From Streptomyces sp. NBC_00239 (GTDB lineage: Bacteria; Actinomycetota; Actinomycetes; Streptomycetales; Streptomycetaceae): a DNA stretch of 64,000 nucleotides. The position numbers and the translations under genes are program-made. The stretch is from NCBI RefSeq assembly GCF_036194065.1, contig NZ_CP108095.1, forward strand, positions 3,224,001-3,288,000, in the 5' to 3' direction. The notes below the pieces were generated by a model, which searched no databases, was not told where the DNA came from, and saw only the letters and a list, made by a program, of their open reading frames with translations. Within the stretch, counting starts at the first letter, position 1. Each line of letters starts with the position of its first letter. Of the stretch, positions 34,120 through 42,489 are shown in pieces.

Positions 34120-35058
34120 TCAGACGTCGATCTTGGACAGGCGGCGGATCAGGGCGAAGCCGAGGGTGTAGAGGCCGATGGCGACGATGACGGCGGTCTG
34201 GCCGATGAAGGCCCCGGTCATCCGGTCGAGGGCGCCCGGCAGGACGGCGTCCACCATCAGGAGCGAGCCGACGCCGATCACCGGGATCGCGTACGCCGTC
34301 ACCGTCACCTGGGACAGCTGGGTCTTGACCTCGCGCCGGGTCTCCTTGCGCTGTTCCAGGGTGACGGTGAGGTTGCGCAGGGAGCCGACGATGGCGCCGC
34401 CGGCCCGGTTGGAGAGCACCAGGGTGGTGACGAGGACGACGAGCTCGCGCGACGGCAGGCGTTCGGTGAGTTCGGTGAGGGCGTCGTCGACGGAGTGGCC
34501 GACGGCGAGGCTGTGGGAGACCCGGGCGAGTTCCTCGCCGGCGGGGGCCTCCAGTTCCTCCGCGGCCAGGCCGATGGCCGTGCGCAGGGCCAGGCCGGCC
34601 TGGGTGGCGTTGGCGAGGATCCGGGACAGCTCGGGGAGCTGGTTGATGAATTTCTCGGTCCGTTTGGCCCGCTGCCAGTTCAGGAAGGCGTTGGCGGCCC
34701 ACAGGCCGATCAGGGCCGCGACCGGGCCGAAGAAGGACGCGAGGAGGGAGGCGGCGACCAGCCAGAGACCGGCGAGCCCGGCGAGGATCGCGACGAAGTA
34801 CTCGCCGGGGGTGATGTCCAGGCCGGTCGCGGCGAGTTTCAGCTCGATGCGGCGGCCCAGCCGGGTCCGGCGCAGCCGGCGGTCGAGCTCGGGGAAGCGG
34901 CGCCGGCGGCCCGCGGGCTCGGTCTGGGGGACGGCCGAGAGCCGGTCGATCAGGGCCGCGCGCTCGGCCCTGCCCTTCGCGTACGCGTGCACGCCCAGGA
35001 CCACGAGGAGGCACCCGAGGAGGGTGGCTCCCAGCGTGAGGAGCACCAGGTTGTTCAT
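34120..35058 (-). CDS. tadB: TadB-like type II secretion system F family protein
   Basis: A 312-residue platform protein starting MNNLVLLTLGATLLGCLL. The T2SF domain (about 155-280) reads INQLPELSRILANATQAGLA, LRTAIGLAAEELEAPAGEEL, VDDALTELTERLPSRELVVL and LSNRAGGAIVGSLRNLTVTL. Hydrophobic helices flank it at the N-terminus, the middle and the end. It partners TadC and the TadA ATPase. It is 17 bp upstream of tadC and 60 bp downstream of tadA. Confidence 0.93.
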   Translation of the reverse strand: MNNLVLLTLGATLLGCLLVVLGVHAYAKGRAERAALIDRLSAVPQTEPAGRRRRFPELDRRLRRTRLGRRIELKLAATGLDITPGEYFVAILAGLAGLWLVAASLLASFFGPVAALIGLWAANAFLNWQRAKRTEKFINQLPELSRILANATQAGLALRTAIGLAAEELEAPAGEELARVSHSLAVGHSVDDALTELTERLPSRELVVLVTTLVLSNRAGGAIVGSLRNLTVTLEQRKETRREVKTQLSQVTVTAYAIPVIGVGSLLMVDAVLPGALDRMTGAFIGQTAVIVAIGLYTLGFALIRRLSKIDV

Positions 35059-35118
35059 GGCGGCGGTCGGCTTCCTGTCGGGCTGCGGGCCCCGGGCGGG
35101 CGGGGGCGGCGGGGCGGG

Positions 35119-36456
35119 CTAGCGGGCGAGGCGGGTGGCGAGCTGCGCGGCGCTGTCGGCGACCCCGAAGGCCGGGGGGACGGGCTGGTTGTTCATGTAG
35201 AGGCGTTCGGCGATCCGGCGGGGCAGCGGGTAGTACTCGAAGCGGCCGTAGACGCGCCCGTCGGCGGCCATCGGCTGGGCCGCGTACCGGCAGACGGTGA
35301 TGATCCGGAAGGGTTCGCGGCCGTGCGAGTCGAGGATGGCGATCTCGGTGATGCGGCGGGAGCCGTCGGCGAACCGGGTCAGCTGCACCACCACGTGCAC
35401 GGCGCTGTTGATCTGGTCCTGGAGCGCCTCGAAGGGGACCTCGACCTCCGACATGGAGGCGAGGGTCTGCAGGCGCATCAGGGCGTCCTCGGCGCTGTTG
35501 GCGTGGACGGTGGCGAGGGAGCCGTCGTGGCCGGTGGACATCGCCTGGAGCATGTCGAGGGTCTCGCCGCCCCGGACCTCGCCGACGATGATCCGGTCGG
35601 GGCGCATCCGCAGGGAGTTGCGGACCAGGTCGCGGATGGTGATGCGGCCGTTGCCCTCGACGTTCGGGGGCCGGGACTCCAGGCGGATCACGTGGGCCTG
35701 CTGGAGCTGGAGTTCGGCGGAGTCCTCGATGGTGATGATCCGCTCGTGGTCGGGGATCAGGCCGGAGAGGGCGTTGAGGAGGGTGGTCTTGCCGGTGCCG
35801 GTGGCCCCGGAGACGATCACGTTGAGCTTCGCCTGGACCAGGCCGGAGAGGAGCAGCAGCATCTGCTCGTCGAGGGAGCCGAGGGCGATCATCTCGTGCA
35901 GGGTGAAGGCGCGCGGGAAGCGGCGGATGGTGAGGGTGGCGCCGGTCAGGGACAGCGGCGGGATGATCACGTTGACGCGCTCGCCGGTGGGCAGCCGGGC
36001 GTCGACCATCGGATTGGCCTCGTCCACGCGCCGGTTGACGGTGGAGACGATGCGCTCGATGGTCTGCATGAGCTGCTCGTGGGAGGCGAAGCGGAGGGGG
36101 AGCTGCTCGACCCGGCCGGCCCGTTCCACGTAGATGTGGTCGGGGCCGTTGACCATGATCTCGGAGATGGACGCGTCTTCGAGGAGGGGTTCGAGCACGC
36201 CGAGGCCGAGTGCCTCGTCGACGACGCGGCGGATCAGCTGGGAACGCTCGACGGTCGAGAGGACGGGCCCCTCGCGGCTGATGATGTGCCCGAGGACCCG
36301 CTCCAGGCGGGCCCGGCGCTCGGCGGGCGCCAGCGAGGACATCTCGGCGAGGTCGATCTCCTCCAGCAGCTTGGCGCGGTAGGAGGCGACGAGGTGGCCG
36401 TCCTCGCGGGAGCTGTGGTGGTCCTCCTGGGTGTGGACCCTGGCGCGCAGGCTCAC
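35119..36456 (-). CDS. tadA: TadA/CpaF secretion ATPase
   Basis: A 445-residue hexameric motor ATPase with a GTG start behind GGAGGACGCCC. Walker A is VSGATGTGKTTLLNALSG; the Asp box, Walker B and His box regions read ITIEDSAELQL, RPDRIIVGEVRGGETLDMLQ and STGHDGSLATVHANS. The N-terminal CpaF domain (LVRRVVDEALGLGVLEPLLE-like helices, ISEIMVNGPDHIYVERAG) is complete. It powers pilin extraction and assembly. It overlaps the upstream pseudopilin gene by four bases. Confidence 0.96.
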   Translation of the reverse strand: MSLRARVHTQEDHHSSREDGHLVASYRAKLLEEIDLAEMSSLAPAERRARLERVLGHIISREGPVLSTVERSQLIRRVVDEALGLGVLEPLLEDASISEIMVNGPDHIYVERAGRVEQLPLRFASHEQLMQTIERIVSTVNRRVDEANPMVDARLPTGERVNVIIPPLSLTGATLTIRRFPRAFTLHEMIALGSLDEQMLLLLSGLVQAKLNVIVSGATGTGKTTLLNALSGLIPDHERIITIEDSAELQLQQAHVIRLESRPPNVEGNGRITIRDLVRNSLRMRPDRIIVGEVRGGETLDMLQAMSTGHDGSLATVHANSAEDALMRLQTLASMSEVEVPFEALQDQINSAVHVVVQLTRFADGSRRITEIAILDSHGREPFRIITVCRYAAQPMAADGRVYGRFEYYPLPRRIAERLYMNNQPVPPAFGVADSAAQLATRLAR

Positions 36457-36836
36457 GGGCGTCCTCCGTCGTAGGGCATGGTCGCCGACCGGGATACGGA
36501 ACCCAGGTCGAGGAGGCCGGGGAGCACGGTCGGGATCTGCACGGTCGCGGTGTACGTGACCTGGTCGCCGCCGGGTCCGCCGTCGAGGCTCGCGTCCAGC
36601 CAGCCGCTGACGGCGGCCTGGCCGGCGGCGGCGCCGCCCTCGCCGTGCAGGGAGTCCATGCGGGCCGCGGTACGGGCGGCCGTGCCGGCCTGCTGGGCGG
36701 CGTAGGCGATGACGCCGACCTGGATGCCGATGAGCGCGACCAGGAAGAGGACGGGGAGCCAGCCCAGGTATTCGAGCGCGACCTGGCCGCGGTCCCGGGA
36801 CCGGTGGCGGTCGTTCTGCGGGGCGCTTCTGGGCAT
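36453..36836 (-). CDS. TadE-like pseudopilin
   Basis: A 127-residue protein with leader MPRSAPQNDRHRSRDRGQVA and helix YLGWLPVLFLVALIGIQVGV; the EY pair after RGQVAL is that of prepilins. TadE-family proteins are processed like pilins and act as minor subunits. It is one base from the next pseudopilin gene and overlaps tadA by four. Confidence 0.87.
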   Translation of the reverse strand: MPRSAPQNDRHRSRDRGQVALEYLGWLPVLFLVALIGIQVGVIAYAAQQAGTAARTAARMDSLHGEGGAAAGQAAVSGWLDASLDGGPGGDQVTYTATVQIPTVLPGLLDLGSVSRSATMPYDGGRP

Positions 36837-36837
36837 G

Positions 36838-37281
36838 TCAGTCCTCGTCCTCCCGCTCGTTGACGGCGGCGGCCTCGCCCGTGATCGTCAGGTTCAGGTT
36901 GAAGAGCGAGGGCGACAGGACGGGCACCTGGAGGGCCACGGTCGCGTGCACGAGCTGCCCGTCGGGAGGGCAGGACACCTCGATCCCCCAGGCGCTGCCG
37001 ACGTGCTCGCCCGCGGCGGCCGCGCAGTCCTCGCCCACCGCGCCCGCCCGGGCCGCCTCGTCGGCGGCGTTCCCGGCCAGGCTGAACGTGTAGCCGACGA
37101 CGACGCACTGCCAGAGCACCATCAGGATCAGCAGGATGTACGGGAACATCCCGAGGAACTCGAACGTGGTCGAACCCCGGTCGTCGCGCGCGCGGGCGCG
37201 CCGCACCCGTCCCGCTAGCCCCGACCGCCCCGCAAGCCCCGCGCGTCCCGCAAGCCCCGTCCGGAGTCTTCGTACCGGCAT
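36838..37281 (-). CDS. TadE-like pseudopilin with long basic leader
   Basis: A 147-residue protein; ATG at 37281 shares one base with the TadZ stop (TGATG) and has GGAGGG upstream. The N-terminal 35 residues include a short repeat (LAGRAGLAGRSGLAGRVRRA) and end DDRGSTTFEFLGMFPYILLI, a TadE-type leader with E-F in place of E-Y. Two cysteines (EDCAAA, EVSCPPDG) may pair in the outer domain. It belongs to the pilus minor components. Confidence 0.85.
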   Translation of the reverse strand: MPVRRLRTGLAGRAGLAGRSGLAGRVRRARARDDRGSTTFEFLGMFPYILLILMVLWQCVVVGYTFSLAGNAADEAARAGAVGEDCAAAAGEHVGSAWGIEVSCPPDGQLVHATVALQVPVLSPSLFNLNLTITGEAAAVNEREDED

Positions 37282-38651
37282 CAGTCGGCCCTCCGCTTCC
37301 ACCGTCCGACGGCTCCTGCCGCTCCACCGGATCCGCCGGTCCCGACGGAACCCCGGTCGCCGCCACGCCCGAGGGCCAGCTGCGCCCGTCCGCTCCGCGC
37401 GCCGCGGCCGGACCGGCCGCCCCGGCCGCCCGCCGGGAGGGCGGCCGGCCCGCCCGCGCCGTCCGCGACGGCTTCCTCCGGGCCCTTGATCAGGCCGAGT
37501 TCGCCCGCCAGCGCCCACAGCGCCTGCTTGACGTGCGACCGGTTGTCGAGGTCCTGGACCCGGCCGGCGTCGACCACGCCCTGGAGCTCCTTGTACCCGG
37601 CGGGCACCGGGGTGCGGGTCGGGCGGGTCTTGGTGATCTTCTCGATCAGCGCGGGCTGGATCTCGGTGTGCTTGGTCCAGCGGTTGACGACCATGGCGGT
37701 CTCCTCCGCCTTGCGGACCTGGAGCCGCTCCCACATCCGCACCATCCGCTTGGCGGCCCGGACGGCGACCACGTCGGGGGTGGTGACGAGCACCGCCGTG
37801 TCCGCCATCTCGACGGCGGCGGCGTTCGCTCCGGTCATCTGGGTGCCGCAGTCCACGACGACCAGCTCGTAGCGGTTGCGCAGGGCGCTGACGATCTGCC
37901 GGGCGGCCCGGTCGTCGACCTCCTCGCCGCGCTCCCCGTCGGCGGGCGCCAGCAGCAGGGCCAGGCCCGTGTGGTGGTCGAACACGGCGTCCTGGAGGAC
38001 CCGCGGGGTGATGTCCTGGATGCCGGCCAGGTCGACTACCGAGCGGCGGAACTGCACGTCGAGGTAGGAGGCGACGTCGCCGGCCTGGAGGTCCAGGTCG
38101 ACCAGGGCGGTACGGCGCCCGGACGCGGCCGCGGCCAGGGCCAGCTGGACGGCGGCGAAGGTGGCGCCGACCCCGCCCTTGGCGCCGGTGACGGTGACGA
38201 CCTTGCCGCCGGGCCCGGTGAACACCTCGGTGCCGCGCCCCAGGTGGCGGCGGACACCGACGGACCACTGGGCGGCGGCCTGGACCCGCGCGACGAGTTC
38301 CTCGTACGAGAGGGGCAGGGCGACGAGTCCGCGGGCGCCGGAGTCCATGGCGGCGGAGAAGAGGCCGGGGCCTGCGTCCGCCGACACGAGGATCACGCCG
38401 ACCGCCGGGAAGCGCAGGGCGACCTCGCGGATCAGTTCCAGCGCGGGCACCGGGCCGATCCGCTCGTGGACGAGGACCACCTCGGGCAGCTCGTCGAGGG
38501 ACTCGGCGGCGAGCCGGGCCAGGGTGTCGAGGAGCGTGGTCGAGTCGGCGACGGGCGCGCCGGGTTCGGCGTCCGGGAGCTGGCCGATGAGGGTGGTGAT
38601 CGAGCGGGCGGCGTCCGGGTCGCCGACCGCGGGGAGGATTCGGGTGGTCAT
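37281..38651 (-). CDS. TadZ/CpaE-like MinD family ATPase
   Basis: A 456-residue protein; ATG at 38651 (MTTRILPAVGDPD). An atypical receiver-like domain (about 1-125, GVILVSADAGPGLFSAAMDS) is followed by a MinD/ParA domain. The P-loop reads VTGAKGGVGATFAAVQ, where Ala replaces the second signature residue, as is common in TadZ. Other motifs are ALVDLDLQAGDVASYL and YELVVVDCGTQM. It sets the polar or septal position of Tad systems. The C-terminal 60 residues are Gly/Arg-rich and disordered. Confidence 0.92.
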   Translation of the reverse strand: MTTRILPAVGDPDAARSITTLIGQLPDAEPGAPVADSTTLLDTLARLAAESLDELPEVVLVHERIGPVPALELIREVALRFPAVGVILVSADAGPGLFSAAMDSGARGLVALPLSYEELVARVQAAAQWSVGVRRHLGRGTEVFTGPGGKVVTVTGAKGGVGATFAAVQLALAAAASGRRTALVDLDLQAGDVASYLDVQFRRSVVDLAGIQDITPRVLQDAVFDHHTGLALLLAPADGERGEEVDDRAARQIVSALRNRYELVVVDCGTQMTGANAAAVEMADTAVLVTTPDVVAVRAAKRMVRMWERLQVRKAEETAMVVNRWTKHTEIQPALIEKITKTRPTRTPVPAGYKELQGVVDAGRVQDLDNRSHVKQALWALAGELGLIKGPEEAVADGAGGPAALPAGGRGGRSGRGARSGRAQLALGRGGDRGSVGTGGSGGAAGAVGRWKRRAD

Positions 38652-38658
38652 CCGTGCC

Positions 38659-39360
38659 TCACTTGTCCCCGTAGAGGGTGTACCAGCGGTCACCGGGTGA
38701 CACGGTGGACTGGCTGCCGGGGGCCACGAGGGCCAGGCGGACGTGCTCGGCGAAGGACACGCCGTACGAGAGGCGCTGGCTGTCCTTGTTGCCGAGGGCG
38801 AAGGTGATCGGGACGGTCTGTTCGTCGCCCTTGCGGCCCTGGGCCCGGGAGGGGGCGGAGAGGGTGCCGATGCTCAGGACGCGGGCGTTGGTGACGAGCG
38901 TGACGACGGTGTCTTCGGTGATCTTCCCCTTCGCCTTGAAGGAGCCGATGATGTTGGCCCGGTCGCCGGGGTGGATGCGGCCCGCCACACCGGTGGAGGC
39001 GTCGACCATCATCGCGATCTCCAGCTCGCCGGGTTTCAGCTTCGGCATGTCGGCGAGCATGTCGGACTGGAGGAGGGACCCTGCCTTGAGCGTGGTCAGG
39101 ACGGTCTTGCCGCGCAGGTCGTCGAGGTCGGTGACGGCGGTCCCGGAGAGCCAGCGCTCGGGGATGGTGCTCTTGACGAAGTCCCCGGGCTCCAGCTCGC
39201 TGAAGGGGGCGATGTCGTCCCTGACCCGGTAGGCGGTCACCTCGGGCCCCACCTTGGAGTTGACGTCGCTGATCACCGACAGGACTCCGGCGAAGGCGCC
39301 GAGCGCGCACAGCACGGACAGGAGCAGCAGGATCACTCCGCGCCGCTGACGTGAGTTCAT
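38659..39360 (-). CDS. CpaB/RcpC-like SAF domain protein
   Basis: A 233-residue membrane-anchored protein behind GAGGAAG. The N-terminal helix is GVILLLLSVLCALGAFAGVL. The SAF domain (about 45-100) reads RDDIAPFSELEPGDFVKSTI, then LTTLKAGSLLQSDML, and the RcpC-like part includes AGRIHPGDRANIIGSFKAKG. In diderms this protein assists the secretin; here it probably guides the fibre through the wall. The distance to tadZ is seven bases. Confidence 0.88.
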   Translation of the reverse strand: MNSRQRRGVILLLLSVLCALGAFAGVLSVISDVNSKVGPEVTAYRVRDDIAPFSELEPGDFVKSTIPERWLSGTAVTDLDDLRGKTVLTTLKAGSLLQSDMLADMPKLKPGELEIAMMVDASTGVAGRIHPGDRANIIGSFKAKGKITEDTVVTLVTNARVLSIGTLSAPSRAQGRKGDEQTVPITFALGNKDSQRLSYGVSFAEHVRLALVAPGSQSTVSPGDRWYTLYGDK

Positions 39361-39451
39361 GGACGGGACTTCCTCGCCGTTCGTCGGGTTGCTCGGGTTG
39401 CGCCGTTCGCCCGGGGCGCCCGGGCCGGCCGTGGCGCCCGGGTCGGCCGGG

Positions 39452-40306
39452 TCACGGGGACGTGGACAGGGGGGCGGCGAGCGGTGCGGCGCAGAATCCG
39501 CAGCGGTCGCCTATGAGTTCGAGGCCGCACCAGCGGCAGGGTTCGCGCCGGACGGACGCGACGAGCTGGTAGAGCACGGAGATGTCCGGGATGGCGGCGG
39601 CGAACTCCACCAGGCGCGGGGTGCCCCACCAGGACGCCGAGTCGGCGGGCAGCGGGCATTCCAGCACCCCCTGGACCTGCCAGGCGGGGGCGAGTTCGGC
39701 GGCCACCCAGTCGGAGGCGAGCTGGCCGCGGGCGAAGGTGAGGTGGGTGCCGAAGTCGGGGCCGGGCGGCAGTTCGGGTCCGCCGCCCTGCCGCTCGCCC
39801 CCCAGCCGGGCCAGGTGCGGCCGCGGGTTGGCGAGTACGGCGAACTGGGAGCCGGGCATCCAGGACTTGGCGTGGCTCTTGAGGCTGACGGGCACCCGGT
39901 CGAGGCGGGCGACGGAGCCGAGGAGGGCTCCGGCGTAGACGTAGTGGGACAGCAGCCGGGCGGCGGAGGCGATCACTCCGGGGCTGAAGTCGCAGACGGA
40001 GAGCTGGCGGAGCTGACGCACCAGCAGGGCGGTGCCCAGGGGCGGCAGGTCGATGTCAAGGAGTGCGATCCGGTCACTTTCGAGGATCGCCCTCACGGCG
40101 TGCAGGCGTTGGGAGAAGGCCACCGGAAGGGAGGACGGGAGGACGGCGACCACGTACCCGTGGCGCTCCAGCAGACCGGACATCTCGGTCACCGAGGCGT
40201 CGAGTGCGGCGGCCTGCGGGGACTGCAGGGCGACGGCGGCCGGGGTGTGCCGGTCGGCGGCGGGCAGCACCAGATCGGCGCTGGTCACAGCAATGGCGAT
40301 CGGCAT
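39452..40306 (-). CDS. Tad-locus protein with C-terminal zinc ribbon, function unknown
   Basis: A 284-residue cytoplasmic protein, first gene of the Tad run, with GGGGGAT before ATG. It has no signal peptide. Segments such as LLERHGYVVAVLPSSLPVAF and IALLDIDLPPLGTALLVRQL look like an alpha/beta fold with a receiver- or MinD-like flavour. The end carries four cysteines in RREPCRWCGLELIGDRCGFC, a probable zinc ribbon. Its leading position suggests an early regulatory or adaptor role. I do not recognise a named family. Confidence 0.75.
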   Translation of the reverse strand: MPIAIAVTSADLVLPAADRHTPAAVALQSPQAAALDASVTEMSGLLERHGYVVAVLPSSLPVAFSQRLHAVRAILESDRIALLDIDLPPLGTALLVRQLRQLSVCDFSPGVIASAARLLSHYVYAGALLGSVARLDRVPVSLKSHAKSWMPGSQFAVLANPRPHLARLGGERQGGGPELPPGPDFGTHLTFARGQLASDWVAAELAPAWQVQGVLECPLPADSASWWGTPRLVEFAAAIPDISVLYQLVASVRREPCRWCGLELIGDRCGFCAAPLAAPLSTSP

Positions 40307-40623
40307 GTGAATCCCCCATTCACCCCGTGCACAGCGGTCGTACAGAAGCTGCGCGACCGCAAACGATCACTGCTCCGCCCTCCTGCTCCAGCACCTTATC
40401 CGCGTCTTAAGGCTCCGGGCAGGGCCTTGTTCCTTTCCCCTGGCGCCGCTTTTCGGTCGTTGGCTGATTCGCCTCTGCCAATTGGCCAACAAATCCGGTC
40501 ACTTCAGGCAGCGGCGGGTTGGGCACGTACGAGCTCTTGACAGGAAGATTGGTCTGGACCAACTTGGTTGCGGGCGCCCCCACTTGCCCGTTCCCCTCTT
40601 CCCCTCCCCCCACCGGAGCCTTC
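40307..40623. other. Divergent promoter region between the Tad run and the chitinase
   Basis: 317 bp without a gene. The left part is relatively A+T-rich (around 40350-40410) and should contain the promoter for the minus-strand Tad run. The right part holds the chitinase promoter and its operator, listed separately. Confidence 0.6.
40537..40565 (+). promoter_or_regulatory. Chitinase promoter with DasR-type operator
   Basis: A consensus -35 TTGACA (40537-40542) is spaced 17 bp from a -10 CAACTT (40560-40565). Between and over them lies the palindrome ttggtc-tg-gaccaa (40549-40562). It matches the DasR responsive element ACTGGTCTAGACCACT closely, and the paired TGGTC/GACCA repeats of streptomycete chitinase promoters. 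DasR bound here would block polymerase, and N-acetylglucosamine-derived effectors would release it. Confidence 0.82.
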
Positions 40624-42318
40624 GTGAACCGCATACGCTCCTTCTCCCTCGCGGCCGCCGGGCTGCTCGTCGCCACCGGGCTCACCGGCATCGCCACGGG
40701 CACCGCGCACGCCGCCGACGTCGACGTGGTCCGCAACGGCGGCTTCGAGTCCGGGCTCACCCACTGGACCTGTACGGGCGGCAGCGGCACGGCCGTGTCC
40801 TCGCCCGTGCACGCCGGAGCCGGCGCGCTCAAGGCCACCCCGGCCGGCTCCGACAACGCCCGCTGCTCGCAGGTCGTCACCGTCAAGCCGAACTCCACGT
40901 ACACCCTGAGCGAGTGGGTCCAGAGCTCGTACGTCTACCTCGGCGCGACCGGCACCGGCACCCAGGACGTCTCCACCTGGACCCCCGGCGGCAGCGGCTG
41001 GACCAAGCTGTCGACCACCTTCACCACCGGCGCGAACACCACCCGGGTGACCGTCTACACGCACGGCTGGTACGGCCAGCCCGCGTACGTGGTCGACGAC
41101 TTCAGCGTGTTCGGCCCGGACGGCGGCGGTCCCACCGACCCCGGCCCGTCGATCCCCGGCGCGCCGGCCGGCCTCACCGTCGGCGGCGCCACCTCGTCCT
41201 CCCTGAACCTGTCCTGGAACGCGGTCGCGGGCGCCACCGGCTACCGCGTCTACCAGGACGGCGCCAAGGTCGCCGACGTCTCCGCGACGAGCCTGACCCG
41301 CTCCGGGCTCGCCGCCTCGACGACGTACTCCTTCCAGGTCACCGCGTACAACGCGGCCGGCGAGGGCGTGAAGTCCGCGCCGCCGGTCACCGGCACCACC
41401 ACCGCCGGCGGCGGCAACCCGGGCAACCCGGCCGTCCCCCGGCACGCCCTGACCGGCTACTGGCAGAACTTCAACAACGGCGCGACCGTCCAGAGGCTCT
41501 CCGACGTCCAGGCCCAGTACGACATCATCGCGGTGTCCTTCGCCGACGCGACCACCACGCCCGGCGCGATCACCTTCAACCTGGACTCGGCCGGCCTCGG
41601 CGGCTACACGGTCGCCCAGTTCAAGGCGGACATCGCCGCGAAGAAGGCGGCCGGCAAGTCGGTCATCCTCTCGATCGGCGGCGAGAAGGGCACCATCACC
41701 GTCAACGACTCCGCCTCGGCGAACAACCTCGCCGACTCGGCGTACGCGCTGATGCAGGAGTACGGCTTCAGCGGCATCGACATCGACCTGGAGAACGGCC
41801 TCAACGCCACCTACATGTCCCAGGCGCTGCGCGCGCTGTCGGCGAAGGCGGGCCCCTCGCTCGTCATCACGATGGCCCCGCAGACCATCGACATGCAGTC
41901 CACGGCGAACGCCTACTTCAGGACGGCGCTCAACATCAAGGACATCCTGACCGTCGTCAACATGCAGTACTACAACAGCGGTGCGATGAACGGCTGTGAC
42001 GGCAAGGTCTACGCGCAGGGCTCGGTGGACTTCCTGACCGCCCTGGCCTGCATCCAGCTGGAGGGCGGCCTCGACCCGTCGCAGGTCGGACTGGGTGTCC
42101 CCGCCTCGACGAGCGGCGCCGGCAGCGGCTACGTCCCGCCGGCCGTGGTGAACAACGCGCTGGACTGCCTGACCCGCGGCACCAACTGCGGATCGTTCAA
42201 ACCGTCGAAGACGTACCCGGCGCTGCGCGGCGCGATGACCTGGTCGACCAACTGGGACGCGAAAGCGGGAAGTGCCTGGTCCAACGCGGTGGGTCCGCAC
42301 GTGCACGACCTGCCTTAG
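40624..42318 (+). CDS. Secreted GH18 chitinase with CBM and fibronectin III domains
   Basis: A 564-residue exported enzyme; GTG at 40624 follows CCGGAG. The signal peptide ends near TAHA (residue 32). A carbohydrate-binding module (about 34-168: VVRNGGFESGLTHWTC, YVVDDFSVFG), then a fibronectin type III domain (about 178-262), lead to the GH18 barrel (about 275-560). Its DxxDxDxE motif is GFSGIDIDLENG, with the catalytic Glu. VILSIGGEKG and VVNMQYYNSGAM are further family motifs. It hydrolyses chitin outside the cell. Control by DasR is indicated by the operator overlapping its promoter. Confidence 0.95.
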   Translation: MNRIRSFSLAAAGLLVATGLTGIATGTAHAADVDVVRNGGFESGLTHWTCTGGSGTAVSSPVHAGAGALKATPAGSDNARCSQVVTVKPNSTYTLSEWVQSSYVYLGATGTGTQDVSTWTPGGSGWTKLSTTFTTGANTTRVTVYTHGWYGQPAYVVDDFSVFGPDGGGPTDPGPSIPGAPAGLTVGGATSSSLNLSWNAVAGATGYRVYQDGAKVADVSATSLTRSGLAASTTYSFQVTAYNAAGEGVKSAPPVTGTTTAGGGNPGNPAVPRHALTGYWQNFNNGATVQRLSDVQAQYDIIAVSFADATTTPGAITFNLDSAGLGGYTVAQFKADIAAKKAAGKSVILSIGGEKGTITVNDSASANNLADSAYALMQEYGFSGIDIDLENGLNATYMSQALRALSAKAGPSLVITMAPQTIDMQSTANAYFRTALNIKDILTVVNMQYYNSGAMNGCDGKVYAQGSVDFLTALACIQLEGGLDPSQVGLGVPASTSGAGSGYVPPAVVNNALDCLTRGTNCGSFKPSKTYPALRGAMTWSTNWDAKAGSAWSNAVGPHVHDLP

Positions 42319-42489
42319 GCGGTAGCAGTGGGGGGCGGCGCCGTGCGGGAGACCGTGCGCCGCCGTCGCCGCGTGACGCCGCGGGCGCCGTTCTGGCCGG
42401 ATCCCAGCTCTTGACCCGGACATGACACAGGCGCACGCTGTGCGCGTCCGCACGGCGCCACCCCCACACCTCCACACCCAGGAGATCGC

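Noticed and set aside
33200..37366. Single 1388-residue protein across the tad genes
   Set aside because: This frame joins the real TadC reading frame to antisense-free but meaningless sequence over tadB, tadA and the pseudopilin genes, which have clear products in other frames.
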